Origin: Himantopus leucocephalus
Lineage: Eukaryota > Chordata > Aves > Charadriiformes > Recurvirostridae
Length of the DNA: 64,000 nucleotides
Direction: 5' to 3'
Assembly: GCA_003993805.1 (NCBI GenBank)
Contig: RSEF01000004.1
Span: 3,019,915-3,083,914 of the forward strand
Positions 24,213 to 36,285 of this stretch are shown piece after piece (positions within the stretch are counted from its first letter, which is position 1; each line of letters begins with the position of its first letter). The position numbers were made by a program, and so were the translations under genes. Below the pieces are notes generated by a model. It was not told the DNA's origin. It saw nothing but the letters and a program-made list of their open reading frames with translations, and made no database searches.

Positions 24213-26904
24213 CTGCATCCCTGGTTCCTGACACCCATCTGGTGCTGGTGTCCCCCAATACAGCCTTGTCCCCAGGGTGCTGGTGTCCCCAGATAAAGCC
24301 TTTTCAATGAGCAGGTGGTGTAAGCCGTGACCCCAGGTGCTTCTGCTGAAAAGATACCTGCATCGCCACAGCTTTTATGCGGTGCTGTGTGGCTGGATGA
24401 CCACATGGCTGAATTTTGAGCCATTTTTTTCTGCTCCATCTCCATTTTGATGGCTGATTTAGGAGCTTCCGTAGACCTACATGCTCTCTAGGTGGGTGAG
24501 GACAGGCTGGCTGCATGGTCCCCCCAGACGGGCTCCAAAGCGGTGAAGCACACAACTGGGAAACAGTGGTAGCTTGACAGAATCATGAGGAGGTCAAGTG
24601 CAAACGGGACAACCTTGGCTGCACACCAGCAGCGGCACAGGAAGGTGCCCCAGTAAAACCCTTGGTGTCCTTGGCGAGTTACTGTGCACTGAGAAATTGC
24701 ACCAGTGGAGGCAGATCTTTTCACCTCAGCTACCGAAAAATCCCCATCCACGTGCTGAGGAGCTGCCAAGCACCTTGCTGCTCACCTGTTTAAAAAATGG
24801 ACATCACACGCAAATGGGCTCTGTGCTGACTTGTAGTTGCACTGAACCAACATATGCACCAAGAGAGATTTTTCCTGCACTCAGGGGCACACTTTGCCCT
24901 TATGTTGTCCTGGAAGCGGTGGCATCGCCCTGCCTTCTGCAGAATCGAGGTTCCCAAAGGTGCAGCTGGGGTGATCTTGACACCAGCAGAGCTGTTTGGG
25001 CTGTCCCTGCAGCATCGTCAGCCCTGCAGCCCCCACCTCTGTGTGGGGGACCAGGAGGGGCACAGCGCTCTGCCAGCCCTTCCTTGGCACAGGAGGGTCA
25101 CGCAGAGACACTGCGGTGGCCCAGGAATAGCTCTGACACTCACCTGGGACCCAGAGAGGTGATTTTCTTATATGTGATCCCAACTGGTCTCTGGTAGTAA
25201 GTTTGATGTTAAGCTTTAACTTCTCATAGGAAATAACAATTCTGAGTAAATATATCTTCCTCAGAATTAAGGATTAGCTTCCAAAAGTGGCAGGCACAAA
25301 AAAAATATGATAGTAATCAAGAGATCCTGTGATCTCTGCTCATGGGACGTATGCGTCTCCACGTCCTCCGGTTCCCACGGCACCTCCCCGCCTGTCCGTG
25401 CCCCCGTGTGAGCGTCTCCGAGGCTGCTCCTTTCTGTGGCCCATTTTCTGCTCAGCGGAAACTCCCGTGCTGTTATTTGGGAGTGCTCGGTGTAGGAAGG
25501 AAACGCTCCCGCTATAGGGCTTGCTCTCCCTATTTTGCACGGGTGGCATCCCACCACAGCGTAAGGGGCTGGGGAGAGACCGGGCAGGTGGCGAGGAAGG
25601 CGTGCGGGGAGAGGGGGAGCTGCTATTCCCAGCCCTGCCCCCCCGCGAGCCCCTCGGACCCCGCTGCCCCCGCGCGTGAGTCAGCCCGGGCTCGTGGCTC
25701 TTTCCGGAGGGAAGGGCTCGGTGCAAGCATCGCTCATGACAGTCTTCCAGCTCTCTGCTTTCTTGTAGGCTGCTTCTACATCTTCAGCTCTGGTGCAACA
25801 GTGCGTGATAACATTTAAGAAGCGCCTGCTGACGGTTGGGCAGTGATGTCGGGGCCCTGGGGCTTCCCAGATCCTCATTTTCTTATTAACAGGGAGTAGA
25901 TCCCGGGTCAGCGTCAGCTGGGTGAGAGCCAGAGCCTTGGCCTGCGGCAGAGAACGGAGCCAGCGAGCGCAACCCGGAGGCGCGCGGGTGCAAAGGGCCG
26001 AGCCGGGCTCGGTGCCAGCGCCGAGGTGGGGGGATGGCATCCAGGGGCTGTGCGGGGGAGCTGGAAGGGTGCAGAGCTGAGCGGCTGCTGGGGGAAGGCT
26101 GCCGGAGAGCACTCATTACGCATTTTGCCACCTCAAACCTTCTAAATAAATGGTTTAGAATGAAATAAATGCTATCATGTCAGTACACTCATTATTGCTC
26201 TCTAGGAATGAACCACAAATAAGATCAACAGTACACTGGAGTCTGCTCTCGTAGGGGGTAGGTGGATGATGGTCTCTTTGGAGACTGTTTTGGCAGGTTC
26301 TGCCTGGGCTGCGCAGTTTTGGTTTTGTACTTGTGTGTTTCATTTATGTGTCACTGCACTCAGCCACTGCTCTTATTCTTCCTTCTTCACTGTTTGATAG
26401 CACGTGGGGAAAGCAAAGGCTTGGAGATGGGCTGAATATACTGACAAAGCCCTTGCGCACCTGGCACTGGAATTACAGACCCATTACCGACCCAGCTGGA
26501 GGTTTTGGAGTAGCGAGCATTGCAGCTGTGCCTGTTTCCTCCAGCTGCAAAGCCAGGTCTTCTTTTCTTTCTTTCTTTGCCTGCACCTATTCCAGCCTGG
26601 AGTGTCCCAGGTGGTTTTTCTGCTGTCAAACCCAGCAATTTGCACTTTCGTTGGGGGTGCTTGGCACCTGTGCACACCCAGACACACAGACTTGCATTTC
26701 AGACAAAGCCGTGGTTCCGTGGAGGTGGCAGTTCCTCTTTTGCACCACTCTCTATGGACAGTTAAGGTGTGTGAGAAGTAAGTACACCTCATCCATCTGC
26801 CTCTCCTGAGAGCCTTTCCTGCCTTCCTCGCCTGCCCCGTGCACAGAAAAGCCTGCCCATCTCCCAAGAACCAGTTAGCAACGTATTAGGAACAGTCAAA
26901 CCAT
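24213..26904. other. gene-free stretch with a second GC-rich block
   Basis: No gene was recognised. A GC-rich, CpG-containing block spans about 25340-26110, weaker than the island at 22-23.6 kb and with no clear GC-box layout. One minus-strand open stretch inside it is listed separately as an unexplained frame. Confidence 0.4.
25681..25881 (-). other. unexplained minus-strand open frame, possible exon or chance
   Basis: From a Met at about 25881 the minus strand encodes 66 codons to the stop. The middle part (FLNVITHCC, then AEDVEAAYKKAESWKTVM) has a balanced, amphipathic, protein-like composition, unlike the Pro/Arg/Ala-rich frames around it. The segment has a faint look of a helical repeat. 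I do not recognise a family and see no strong splice sites at its edges. It may be a chance frame in GC-rich DNA. Confidence 0.15.
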
Positions 26905-27085
26905 GGGATAATTCAGGCTAGATGGGACCTCAGGAGATCTGTAGTCCAACCTCCTGCTCAAACCAGGTCAGACCAGGTTGCTCAGGGCTTTATCCCATCT
27001 GGTCTTGAAGAACTCCAAGGATGGAGGTCCAAGAGCCTCCAAGACTGGGCAACCCATTGCACTGCTGCAATCTCCTACTCTGTGA
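26905..27085 (-). mobile_element. CR1 LINE fragment of a different, older subfamily
   Basis: A diverged reverse-complement CR1-type 3' region, recognisable by GATGGGACCTCAGGAG, GTCCAACCTCCTGCTCAAA and the later CTTGAAGAACTCCAAGGATGG. It differs from the CR1 copy at 23.6 kb. No coding remains. It runs into the pyrimidine tract at 27.1 kb. Confidence 0.75.
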
Positions 27086-27117
27086 AGCCACTTCTTTAGT
27101 TGTGGTGCACATATTGG

Positions 27118-27209
27118 TATTACTCCATTCTGCTATTCCTTCTGCTTTTTTTGGTACCTTTTTTTGCTATTCCTTCTGCTTTTTGCTACTCAGTTTTGTT
27201 ATTCCTTCT

Positions 27210-27249
<40 letters not shown>

Positions 27250-27290
27250 NTTCTGTTCCTTCTTCTTTTATTTTCTTTTCTGCCATTCTC
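27118..27290. repeat. pyrimidine-rich tract with a long T run and a single N
   Basis: Imperfect repeats of the unit GCTATTCCTTCTGCTTTT are followed by a T run of about 37 bases, interrupted by a single N at 27250, then more CT-rich sequence. This is low-complexity DNA, and the length of the T run is unlikely to be accurate. Confidence 0.9.
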
Positions 27291-30200
27291 AAGAACAGGA
27301 AGATTTCTAGTTGCAAGGTCAGACTGAGGTTGACGTGGGATCAAGGAAGCTGCTGCTGCTCCAGATGTGCTGGCAGAAAAGCCAGAGTTTTGGTGTGGGA
27401 AGGATTTCCTCACCAGACTCCTAAGAGGAGGTCAAGCTGCAGCTCTGATACAAGGAGGCCAAGAAGACGCATGGTATTTGATGGAGGCCAGGCATGATAA
27501 CCAGGGGCAGGACTGGGGTACTCACTGAATATATCTGCACTGTGAGGAGCTGGATGAAACCTTTTGTCCTCTGGGATGGGTGGCTGGAGGGTGGCCAACC
27601 CTGACACCTCCACATACCACGGGGACCTTTGCGCTCCAGGGAAGGGCTGGATCCACGGCATGCAGACCTGATGCCGTGAGACAGGAGAAAGCAGACCTCC
27701 TCAGCCACAGAGCCGTGGGTGACTGTCCCTGGGCATGGCTGGCGCTGCTTGGTGGGAGAGGCCATGGTGACTCTACTTCCCCTGTTTGGGCAGGGGAAGA
27801 TCTTCAGGCCACTCAGTGCTGACTCAAAGACACAGCAAGGAAGTGCCATCAGTGCGGTGTCTCTCACCACATAAAGTCACCTCCTTGCTCTTCTTCCCCT
27901 GCTTGGTTTGTTAGAGCCTTCCTGTAAGTCCAAACTGAGCTAACACGTCATGGGGACTGACAATTCAAATTCTCAAGAAGATGGTACAGGGTAGGTTAGA
28001 CAAGGAATTAGGAGAGGGCAATGCAAAGGATGGAGGAGATGGCAAGAAGAACATTCATGTATAAAGGCCAGACGTGGACAGGAGAGGTGCTCAGAGGAGG
28101 GCCAGGGAAAGGGAGGAGTCCCCAGAGGAGCCTCTGGATGCATTGCGAGAGAAGCGGGGGTGAAGAAGACCTCCACAAAGTGATGCCCATCAGGTCTGGA
28201 GAATGAGGTTACACATTACTTCTCACGAGCGGTCAGGCTTGCAGAATTAGCCCAGGCAGGACTATGGGGATGGAGAGTCTTTAGGAAGACCAGGTTCATG
28301 ATGTGGAGAGTAAGAATCTGTTCTCAGAGGGTGAGGATGGGTCAGGAGGAGAGGAACTGGGGTCTGTAGTGCGGGTGCACTGTGGTGGAAGTGTGGGGAG
28401 TGATTAAAAGACGGCAGCAGGATCAAGGATGGTTTTGTTTAGCGCAGCAGCTGAGAGCGCACTTGTGTCCTGAGGGGAGAGATCCTGCTTAGACACGGGA
28501 CCTCAGAGAAACAAGGGCTGGAGAAAAGGTAAGAAACTAAATTCAGAGGAACATAAAGCAGAGAAAGACGAGAGGAAGTGGCAGACAAAAAGTTAGAAAC
28601 CTACGGGACCTGAAAGACCTCAGTGTGAAAAAGCAAGGCGACGAGTGACAGTCTGAAAGAGGAGGGAAACCCCTAAAAACTTGCATGATGGGAGTGGTGA
28701 TGGGGTGAAGGCTGGAGATAAAGAGATAAAGAGGAAGGAATAGAGTTGTAGGAAGTTTTGGGAGAGGGATGGAGGTCAGCAAGGGAAGGAGGGATGCACT
28801 TCGGCATTTGGGACTGGGCGAGGGTAGCTGTAACCTGTCATCTCACTTCTAACGTGGCGTAAAGTGATTTCTTTGCTCTCCTTCAAAGTCGCTAGAAGTC
28901 TGGGCTAATTAAGTGACAATTTGAATTTTAGGTATACTAGGGAGCCAGCCGCATTTTGGAAGGGGTCCTTTAGGTATGTTAAGACGACACACACACGCGC
29001 ATGCTGAGGGGAGGAACCAGCCATCCATCTGCAGACACTTCGCTCCGGGAGTTTCAGGGCCCTTTAGAAAGCTGAGTGATGTGGCAGATGTTCACAGCCA
29101 CCTCGATGATGCTAATTCCTGGCACTTCCCGTATGTCAGCAGATCTCTGTGCGAGCGGTGACTGCATCGGAGGCGTCAGCTCTTTCAGTATTTCACCAGA
29201 GGAACTTGCCTAGATAGATACCTTTTACCTCTGGGGGAGATTTTCACTGCTATAAAGGTGGTTATTAATTACCCACAACACAAATTTTAATAGCTCAGTA
29301 GACATCTGGAGGCTGAAGATTTGTTCTTTTAGTGCTTAATAAGAGCAATTTGATGCTTAGGCTGTAAATCAGTCTGATTACCTTTTCACGGGACAACGGG
29401 ATAAGGCACAATTTAGGGGTACGGGCTTAGGAGAACTGTCTGGGACCATCCAAATCTCGAAAAAGCTGGATCATGCTTTAGGGTTAAGGTAAGCTGCCAC
29501 TTGGCACCGATTGACCCTCTATTGCCTTCTCCTCCTGGACACCGAATTCCTGCGGCTCCAGTCAGACACCAGATTCCATGATGCTCAGCTCTTCGCTATA
29601 TGTCACGTACGTCATATCAATGCAGCGCAGTGCTCTGCTTCTTCCTTCACTGCTGGAGTTCCAGGCAGTATTCCTGAACAACTAAATAGCTTGCAGCCGG
29701 AATGAAAAAGCTCTTCAGCTTTGGCAGCTCCTTTCACAGTGACTATTTAAGACGGAGAAATCAGAAAGACAGCATTTCATGATATAGCAAACAACCTTTT
29801 AACATGTTGCTGTTTCTCTCCTCTCTTGGGACTTCCTAAAATAGGTTGTTTCTCTTTGAATCCAGTGTGAAAAGGGCAGTCATCTCAACTGCAGTTCAGA
29901 CTTGCTCAAAAGTTATTTAGCATAGGCCGGACCGTGTGACACTGGGGGAGAACCACCAGTCGCAATGTCATCTGCCAGATGCGCTTTCTGCAGAAAAGCA
30001 TGGCCGTGGTGATGCCTGAGATCGGGCATGGAGACCTGGGCGCAGCTCTGCCTGCTCGGACCTCGCTGGACTCGAGCCAGCCCCGACCTGGAAAGCGCGT
30101 AGCTGCGGTCCCTCTGCTCTGCCAAGGGAGGACTCATCAACCCCGGCACATCCTTCCCTTGGCGTGGATGAAATAAAATGTGGAGGAAAGCGGGGCAGGG

Positions 30201-33200
30201 GGAAGGAGAAATGGGGCACAGAAAGCTTTTGGTGTGGGTTAATGAAGGGAGCACACTGGTATGGTGGCCCTGGATCTAAGAGGTATGGGGGGCACTCCCG
30301 TTGCAAAGGGATGGGAAAATGGCAGGGAAATGGAAGGTTTGGAGATGTCGCCTAAGTGTGAGAGGAGATGAAGAGTCATTTTTATGCAACTATTCCCATG
30401 CCTTTATGCCTGACAGCCCATAGTCATTCCGAAACAAGTGGCTTTTGCTTCGTGCCCGTGTGGGAACTGCTCAGCCAGGGCCGTCCCCTCCATTTCCAAG
30501 CAGCCATGAGCCCGGAGTCAGCCCGCAGGTTGGCTGATTCTGTGTTTGGGTGGCAGAGAACCACACCGAGAAATAACGGTATCAGCAGCCTGAGTCAGAC
30601 GGGTATGCCTCTCTCCTTCTTCATCAAGTTTGCAAATGTGATGCCTTATTTGGAAAAGTAGTTTCTGCTTTTTGCCAAGGATAGGCAATCCCTTTTCTGC
30701 TCTGCTGTTGCTGTAACAGTTCCTGTGAGGGTCCCCACCCAGCAGGACCTGTTTCTCCAGGGGACCATCCCTTACCGTCACCTCGACCCTACAGGATGCA
30801 TCTCCCTTTGTTTCCAGACCCGGCACAGAGACTTGATGTCACAGTTTCAGCACTGGTCCTGTCTTCCACTTGTTTTTTAGGGACTGATGTTAATATCTGT
30901 GGCCCTTACTGGCAGCCGCGAGAAGCTGCTCCATCCCAGCCCAGCCCAGCGAAGCTCCCTGTTCCTCTGATTTCTGTGGGAGAAGAATGGGGCTGGGGAA
31001 CTTTGTGTGAAGAAAACCTCAGCCCTTGTCACTCTCTCAGATCATAAAGCTGTTGATCGCATCCTGCTGCAAATATAGCCTTTTTAACTAGCTGCTGTGG
31101 AAATGAGGACTGAACGAAGATGCAAAGCTGGGTGAGATGGTAGGACATCTTCAGCACTGTCTCTAGTTAGCGTTTTTTTGGAATAAAGCACTTGCTCTCC
31201 TAGGACTAATGAAATCAATTACTACCAGAAATGGCTGCAACGACAGCATTCAGACAATCCCATCACCGTTAGGTTAAATATATTTTGAGAATTATGTTGT
31301 TCTTTCACAGGCACAGATCTCTTCTCAGAAGGAGGCAGTAATGGGCATGGGTGACTAATTTGAGAAATGTCAGAAGACATCAGCCAGAGAACAACGTTGT
31401 TTGTTTCATTGAAGAAGACAGGGTTCATGTGGTTTTCACTCAAAATGCAAACCAAAAGGTTAGAGTTTGTGTTGCTGTTTCTGAGAAGTGGAGCAGAGTG
31501 TGTGGCCCCCACCACAGATGTACGGGTATGGGGCTGCCCACACTGCCACAGCCTCCTTGGGGTGCTGCAACCAGAGTGCCTCATGGTGTTCCTGCAGCTG
31601 GGTGTGCTTCCACTCTGCCCTGGGCTGACCCACCTCGACTTTACACCTGGGCTTGGAGAGGTCTTTGGGAGCAGTGATTGCAGGGTATTCTGAGCAGGAA
31701 AATTTCTGGAAGTAGGACTTTTAGGGACCCTTTAACCTGCTCTGATCCCTTCACCTTGTGCAAAATGAAAGGGTGGGCTTCGCAGGCCAGAACTCCAGGC
31801 AAGGACCCAGAGACAACCTTTTGCTGTGGTTCAGCTGGTGAAGGACCTCAGCAAACCGTGAGAACTGGCCCACATGCGATCAGCTGATCATACTTTGTAC
31901 AAGAACACTACATATGCGTTTGTAAAAGATAAGGTTTGAAATGTTACCTTTCCGTAGACTTTATGGGATTGGCTTTACCAGGTGGTGAACACCTCCAGGT
32001 CTTGCTGTGTTTGTTCGATGGCAGGCAGGGATTCCGGGTGTCGTGCAGGTTGGCGTCCTAAGTCCCGTGCGTGGTTAACCACCTCAGAAAGGAGAGAAGC
32101 TAAAGAAATCATGAAGGCTTTTGGATTGCTGGTTTGAAAAGCTGGGTTTCCTTGGTTTATTTTATGGTTCTAACATGTCAACCTGTAACAAATAGAATAG
32201 CCATGCTGTCGGCAGATGCTGGCCTGATAGAGCCAATTGCTGCTTCCTCTTCCTGTTTTGTACATGTAACAAATGAGTGCTTCAGTAGATGGGCGAGATA
32301 CAGCTTTCTTTAAGCTGTGTCTGTTATTTCACAAGTCACACTGCAGACATTACCAGTCAAGAAATGAGAAACATTCCGTGTCACTTTGTGAATAACATGT
32401 TTTCAGGCAGAAGCAGCAGCAGGTTTTCCCGTTCCTGGAGGTTTCATTTATCAAGAGCCGGGAAATTGTATTATCACTCCTGGTTTTGTTAGAACTGGTG
32501 GGATTCTGTATTATGTGCAAATGTCTCCAAAGTAGTCTATCATTCTAATATTTTTTTCCAGAATAGGACAGACCTGAGGTGCATTTATTGGCCCTTAGAC
32601 TGTAACTGGGTGTGAGGGTCTCTGCAGGTCAAGAGCGACTTTAGGCTTCGTAATCTGGGTTACTGGGAGTCTGTCCAGGTAATCTTAACTAGCATTTACT
32701 TTCAAACTGACAAAAGGTGGTGCTTTGATTTCTGTTTTTGTTTCAGATAGTGACACTAGACTTACTGCTTCTTAACATTCTTTTTTTTTGTAAAAAAAAA
32801 ATAAAAATTGAAATAGTCTGTCAGAGATTTTTTGTTACCGTTTTTTCCCACCCACAGTAAAAAAGTAGCATTTTAATTCCCTGATGTTCATTTTTTTGAT
32901 AGCAGAGTTTTCTGATTACATAAACTACCAGGATTCTTTTTCTCTGGAAAATGAGAAAACAAACTTATCCCTGGAAAATTCAACAGTATGCAAGAAAACA
33001 TTTCTCATGGGGAAATTTTGCTTCAGCCTTCTTTGGAAGGTACTTGGAGAGTAATCCAAAAAGCCAGAAATAACATATGCAAGTTCTCTTTTTGGAAAGG
33101 GAATGGAGTAAACATCACAAAAATGTGTGAATTTTTGGCATCAAAATGATTTTGGGGCTTGTACCACTTGGAAAACTTTTAAAATCTAAACTGAAAGGCA

Positions 33201-35483
33201 AATTCACGTGCATTACTGAATCTTAACATTGATAGTAGAGACACTTTACAATTAACTAAACCCATATTTATGTAGTGCATCCATTGATATACATTGCTGT
33301 TAGGTATTTGAGGATGGCCTGATAATTATCTATGACACAATATAAGTCAAGTAAGTTACCACAGAACATCAGAGATCGTGTTAATCTGCTCGTATTTGAA
33401 CGAGACTGGAGTCCCTGCCAACTGGCTTCCATCTCAATTGGCTCGTAGCCGAGACTTTCTTAGGGAATACCCATCAGGATAGAAGACCCTGCCTTGCCAT
33501 AGAACAGTTCTACATTAGCTGTTCAAATAAACCCTCGTGGAAATCAGACCCAGATTTTCCTCGGTGCTGGATTGCCTCGTCCTCGGGCTGCTTCACGTGG
33601 CTTACTTGGAGGTGACATCACCCCTGCACCATGTGCACCTTGGTGACAGGAGATGGGACCAGAGCCATGGTGTCCAGCCTTCTGTGTGCACATGCATGCT
33701 ACTCCACAACCCGGCGTCCACCTGAGCTTGACGGAAGCAGCACCACGTTTCAGCAGGGTCATCACGCGTCTGCTCTTCTGCCTCTCAGAACCTGCAGGCG
33801 CTCCACCCGAGATGTTTTCGATTGCTGGGGGCAGTGACTGTAGTACTTTTGGGATAAAGGCAGGGCTCGGGGTGATGAGCCAGCATCCTTTTGCTGCAGT
33901 CTGTATTGCTTTATGGTGTGTCAATCTACAGAATGGCTTCTGCCACTGAGATCTGTCCTGTGACTGTGCACTGGCCATGTGTCCACTGTGAGTAGTCTCT
34001 ACTGTTTCGTTTGATGCTTTTCTTTTTAATTTGCGATTGCCACAATGCTTTATGTGGCAGACTTAAATGAAAAGAGTAGTTACTGCCCTGTAGCCATAGC
34101 GTCTGTACTCTGATCTCATCTTGTGACGCATCTGGAACAGAGGACGTCTTCACTGGTTTGTCCAAAGAGCATCTTTTTTACTATTTCTTCTTAGGATAAT
34201 AGCCCTTGATTTCTGGACTATATTTAGGTCGTATGAATAATCTGTGTCAGAAGGACGATACTGTTACTGACTGGTTCATACAAGGAAAGGCCCATGACCA
34301 TGTCTAAGCTGAGATTGCTGGTGGGCATCCTTGGAGCTCAGTAGTCCTGGGCTTCTAACGTCCACGAAGGAATGAATGCAACAGGTAGGCATTTGTATCA
34401 GAGGGACCCTGCATGAAGCAGGAGAGAAATAAGATCTTAAAAGAACAGAATTTAAAAAAAATAGCAAACCTGATATAGCAAAAGGTTAATGAAGCTCTCA
34501 GAGAAAGGAGGAAGCAGGCTGCAAGCCGTGCCGACGGTAAACACGCATCTCCATGCCTGTGTGGGGGGGTTTGTCAACCAACAAAAATACCAGGGGAGCC
34601 AATGCCAAGCCAAACAGAAAATAACCAAAACACTCAACTTGGAATCAAAATAAACCATAGCACATAATGGCAACACAGCAACAGATAAATATTTTGCCTT
34701 GTCTAACAACTAATGCAAGGGTAGGACATGCAATTGCATGATGAGAATTAAGTCAACAAAAATTGAGGCGTCCGGCGTGAGAATGATGAATACAGATCAT
34801 CAGATATGCAAAGTAATTTAGTTAAAATCACCAGAGGAAATAGTATTAGAAATTTCCTGTTCTTTGAGCACTCAAGTGCTCATCTTGTTGGTTGCTTTTT
34901 TCTTGTTGGTTTAAAAAGGAAAATGTAGAGAGAAAAACTGTTGGCAGATGATGACACACTGAAGCAGGCTTTTTGTTCAAGTCTGAGATTCAGATAAGGG
35001 GATCCTCTATACCAGGAATCTGTGAAATTACAGCTACCGGTGTCCACCTGCAACACTTTTGTATTTCTGCTTCTAGAACGAATCGTGGAAGATATCAAAA
35101 GTTTTATGAAATAGTGGAAGTGTGAGCTTTAATAGTTACATGCTCTTATTTCCTGAGTGTCACTGGTAGAACTGCCCGAAAATAATTCACGTTCTTGGTC
35201 AGAGAGATGAGTTGCGTGGCATACACCACCACGCCGAGCTGCTTTTGCTCTCATCCAGTTGGTATCCACTGCTTCAAAGCTTCCCACGCTTCTGTCCCAC
35301 GCTTTCTGCTTGGATTGCATCAGGTGTGGTCTCAGGCCCCTAACAAAGTGCCTGGTCCAGGCCGGACATAAGCTTCTGACCAGCCCTGAAAGCGCCTTCC
35401 CCAGGCTGGGAACCAACCCTCCCGGTTATATAACCTGCTGCTCTCTGCGGCTGCTCTTATCTGATGCGCTGACAAGTGGCTGC

Positions 35484-35514
<31 letters not shown>

Positions 35515-36221
35515 GACCCCCCCCTCACTGGAGGATGCGACTGTGTTTCTGCCACAATTCAGCTATTTTACAGTAGGTGTTGTGTAAGTCTCTGCCAACG
35601 GGCACCTGCAGGAGTTTTCACTAACAGGGATTTGCTCTAGATTAGCTCAAAAGTGGTGTGTGTTTTGACGTCTGCCCCAGCTGAAACTCCCTCGCTGTGC
35701 TAGCGAAGGCAGCGCTGTCTGCTCAACCATGGTGGTCCCGGCAGAGAGCATCACTGCTCGGTCCCAAACGTGGCAATAGCGACGGGCTGCTAACGCTCCG
35801 TGGGCACTCAACACGGTCACGAGCACGCGGTACCAGCACTATCTCAAGCCTTTGCGGTAAACAGCAATTGCAGAAATTGGGAAAAAATTGTGAAGTGGTG
35901 TCTTTCACCTCCAGGGCTCATTTAAAACATAAAGTGGAGGGCACCACATTAGTCCTGACTGTTAGGTGTCTGGTCCTGGGACAGGCAGCTGCAGCCTCCA
36001 AAGCTGCACAGTGGGAGCCTTCTACGTGCATTAAATTCACATCACACACATCGCCCATACGGACAGACAAGGTGAGGTAACTTGCATTGCCTGCAACGGC
36101 AGACATCTTGCCGTCCCAACAATGGAACGAGGAGTGTCCTTCTTCCAGCTGAGCCGAAGATCTGTTTAATATACCTGCTCGAATTGTCCTCTACAGACCG
36201 CGCACGGGAAATGTCGTGAAT
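27291..36221. other. gene-free stretch
   Basis: No coding exon was recognised. The plus strand is purine-rich at about 28540-28790 (few T, many GA/GGA runs). A short AC/GC repeat lies near 28986-29000, and a T12A18 homopolymer pair at 35485-35514 precedes a short C run. The remaining open frames overlap on both strands and resemble nothing known to me. Confidence 0.5.
35485..35514. repeat. T12A18 homopolymer pair
   Basis: Twelve T followed directly by eighteen A, a self-complementary low-complexity junction, then G-A and a run of C. It may be the joined poly-A ends of old insertions, but no element was recognised on either side. Confidence 0.9.
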
Positions 36222-36285
36222 AGAATAGCTCAGGTGGAAGGGACCTACAGCGATCAGCTAATCTAACTGAAACGACCGGGACTCT
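36222..36285 (-). mobile_element. short old CR1 fragment
   Basis: ATAGAATAGCTCAGGTGGAA, then GGGACCTACAGCGATCA and CTAATCTAACTG, match the reverse complement of a CR1 3'-end subfamily. About 60 bases remain and nothing of the coding part is visible. Confidence 0.7.

Noticed and set aside
24598..25197. 199-residue plus-strand frame
   Set aside because: Cys/Pro/Leu-rich composition with an overlapping open frame on the other strand and no recognised motif.
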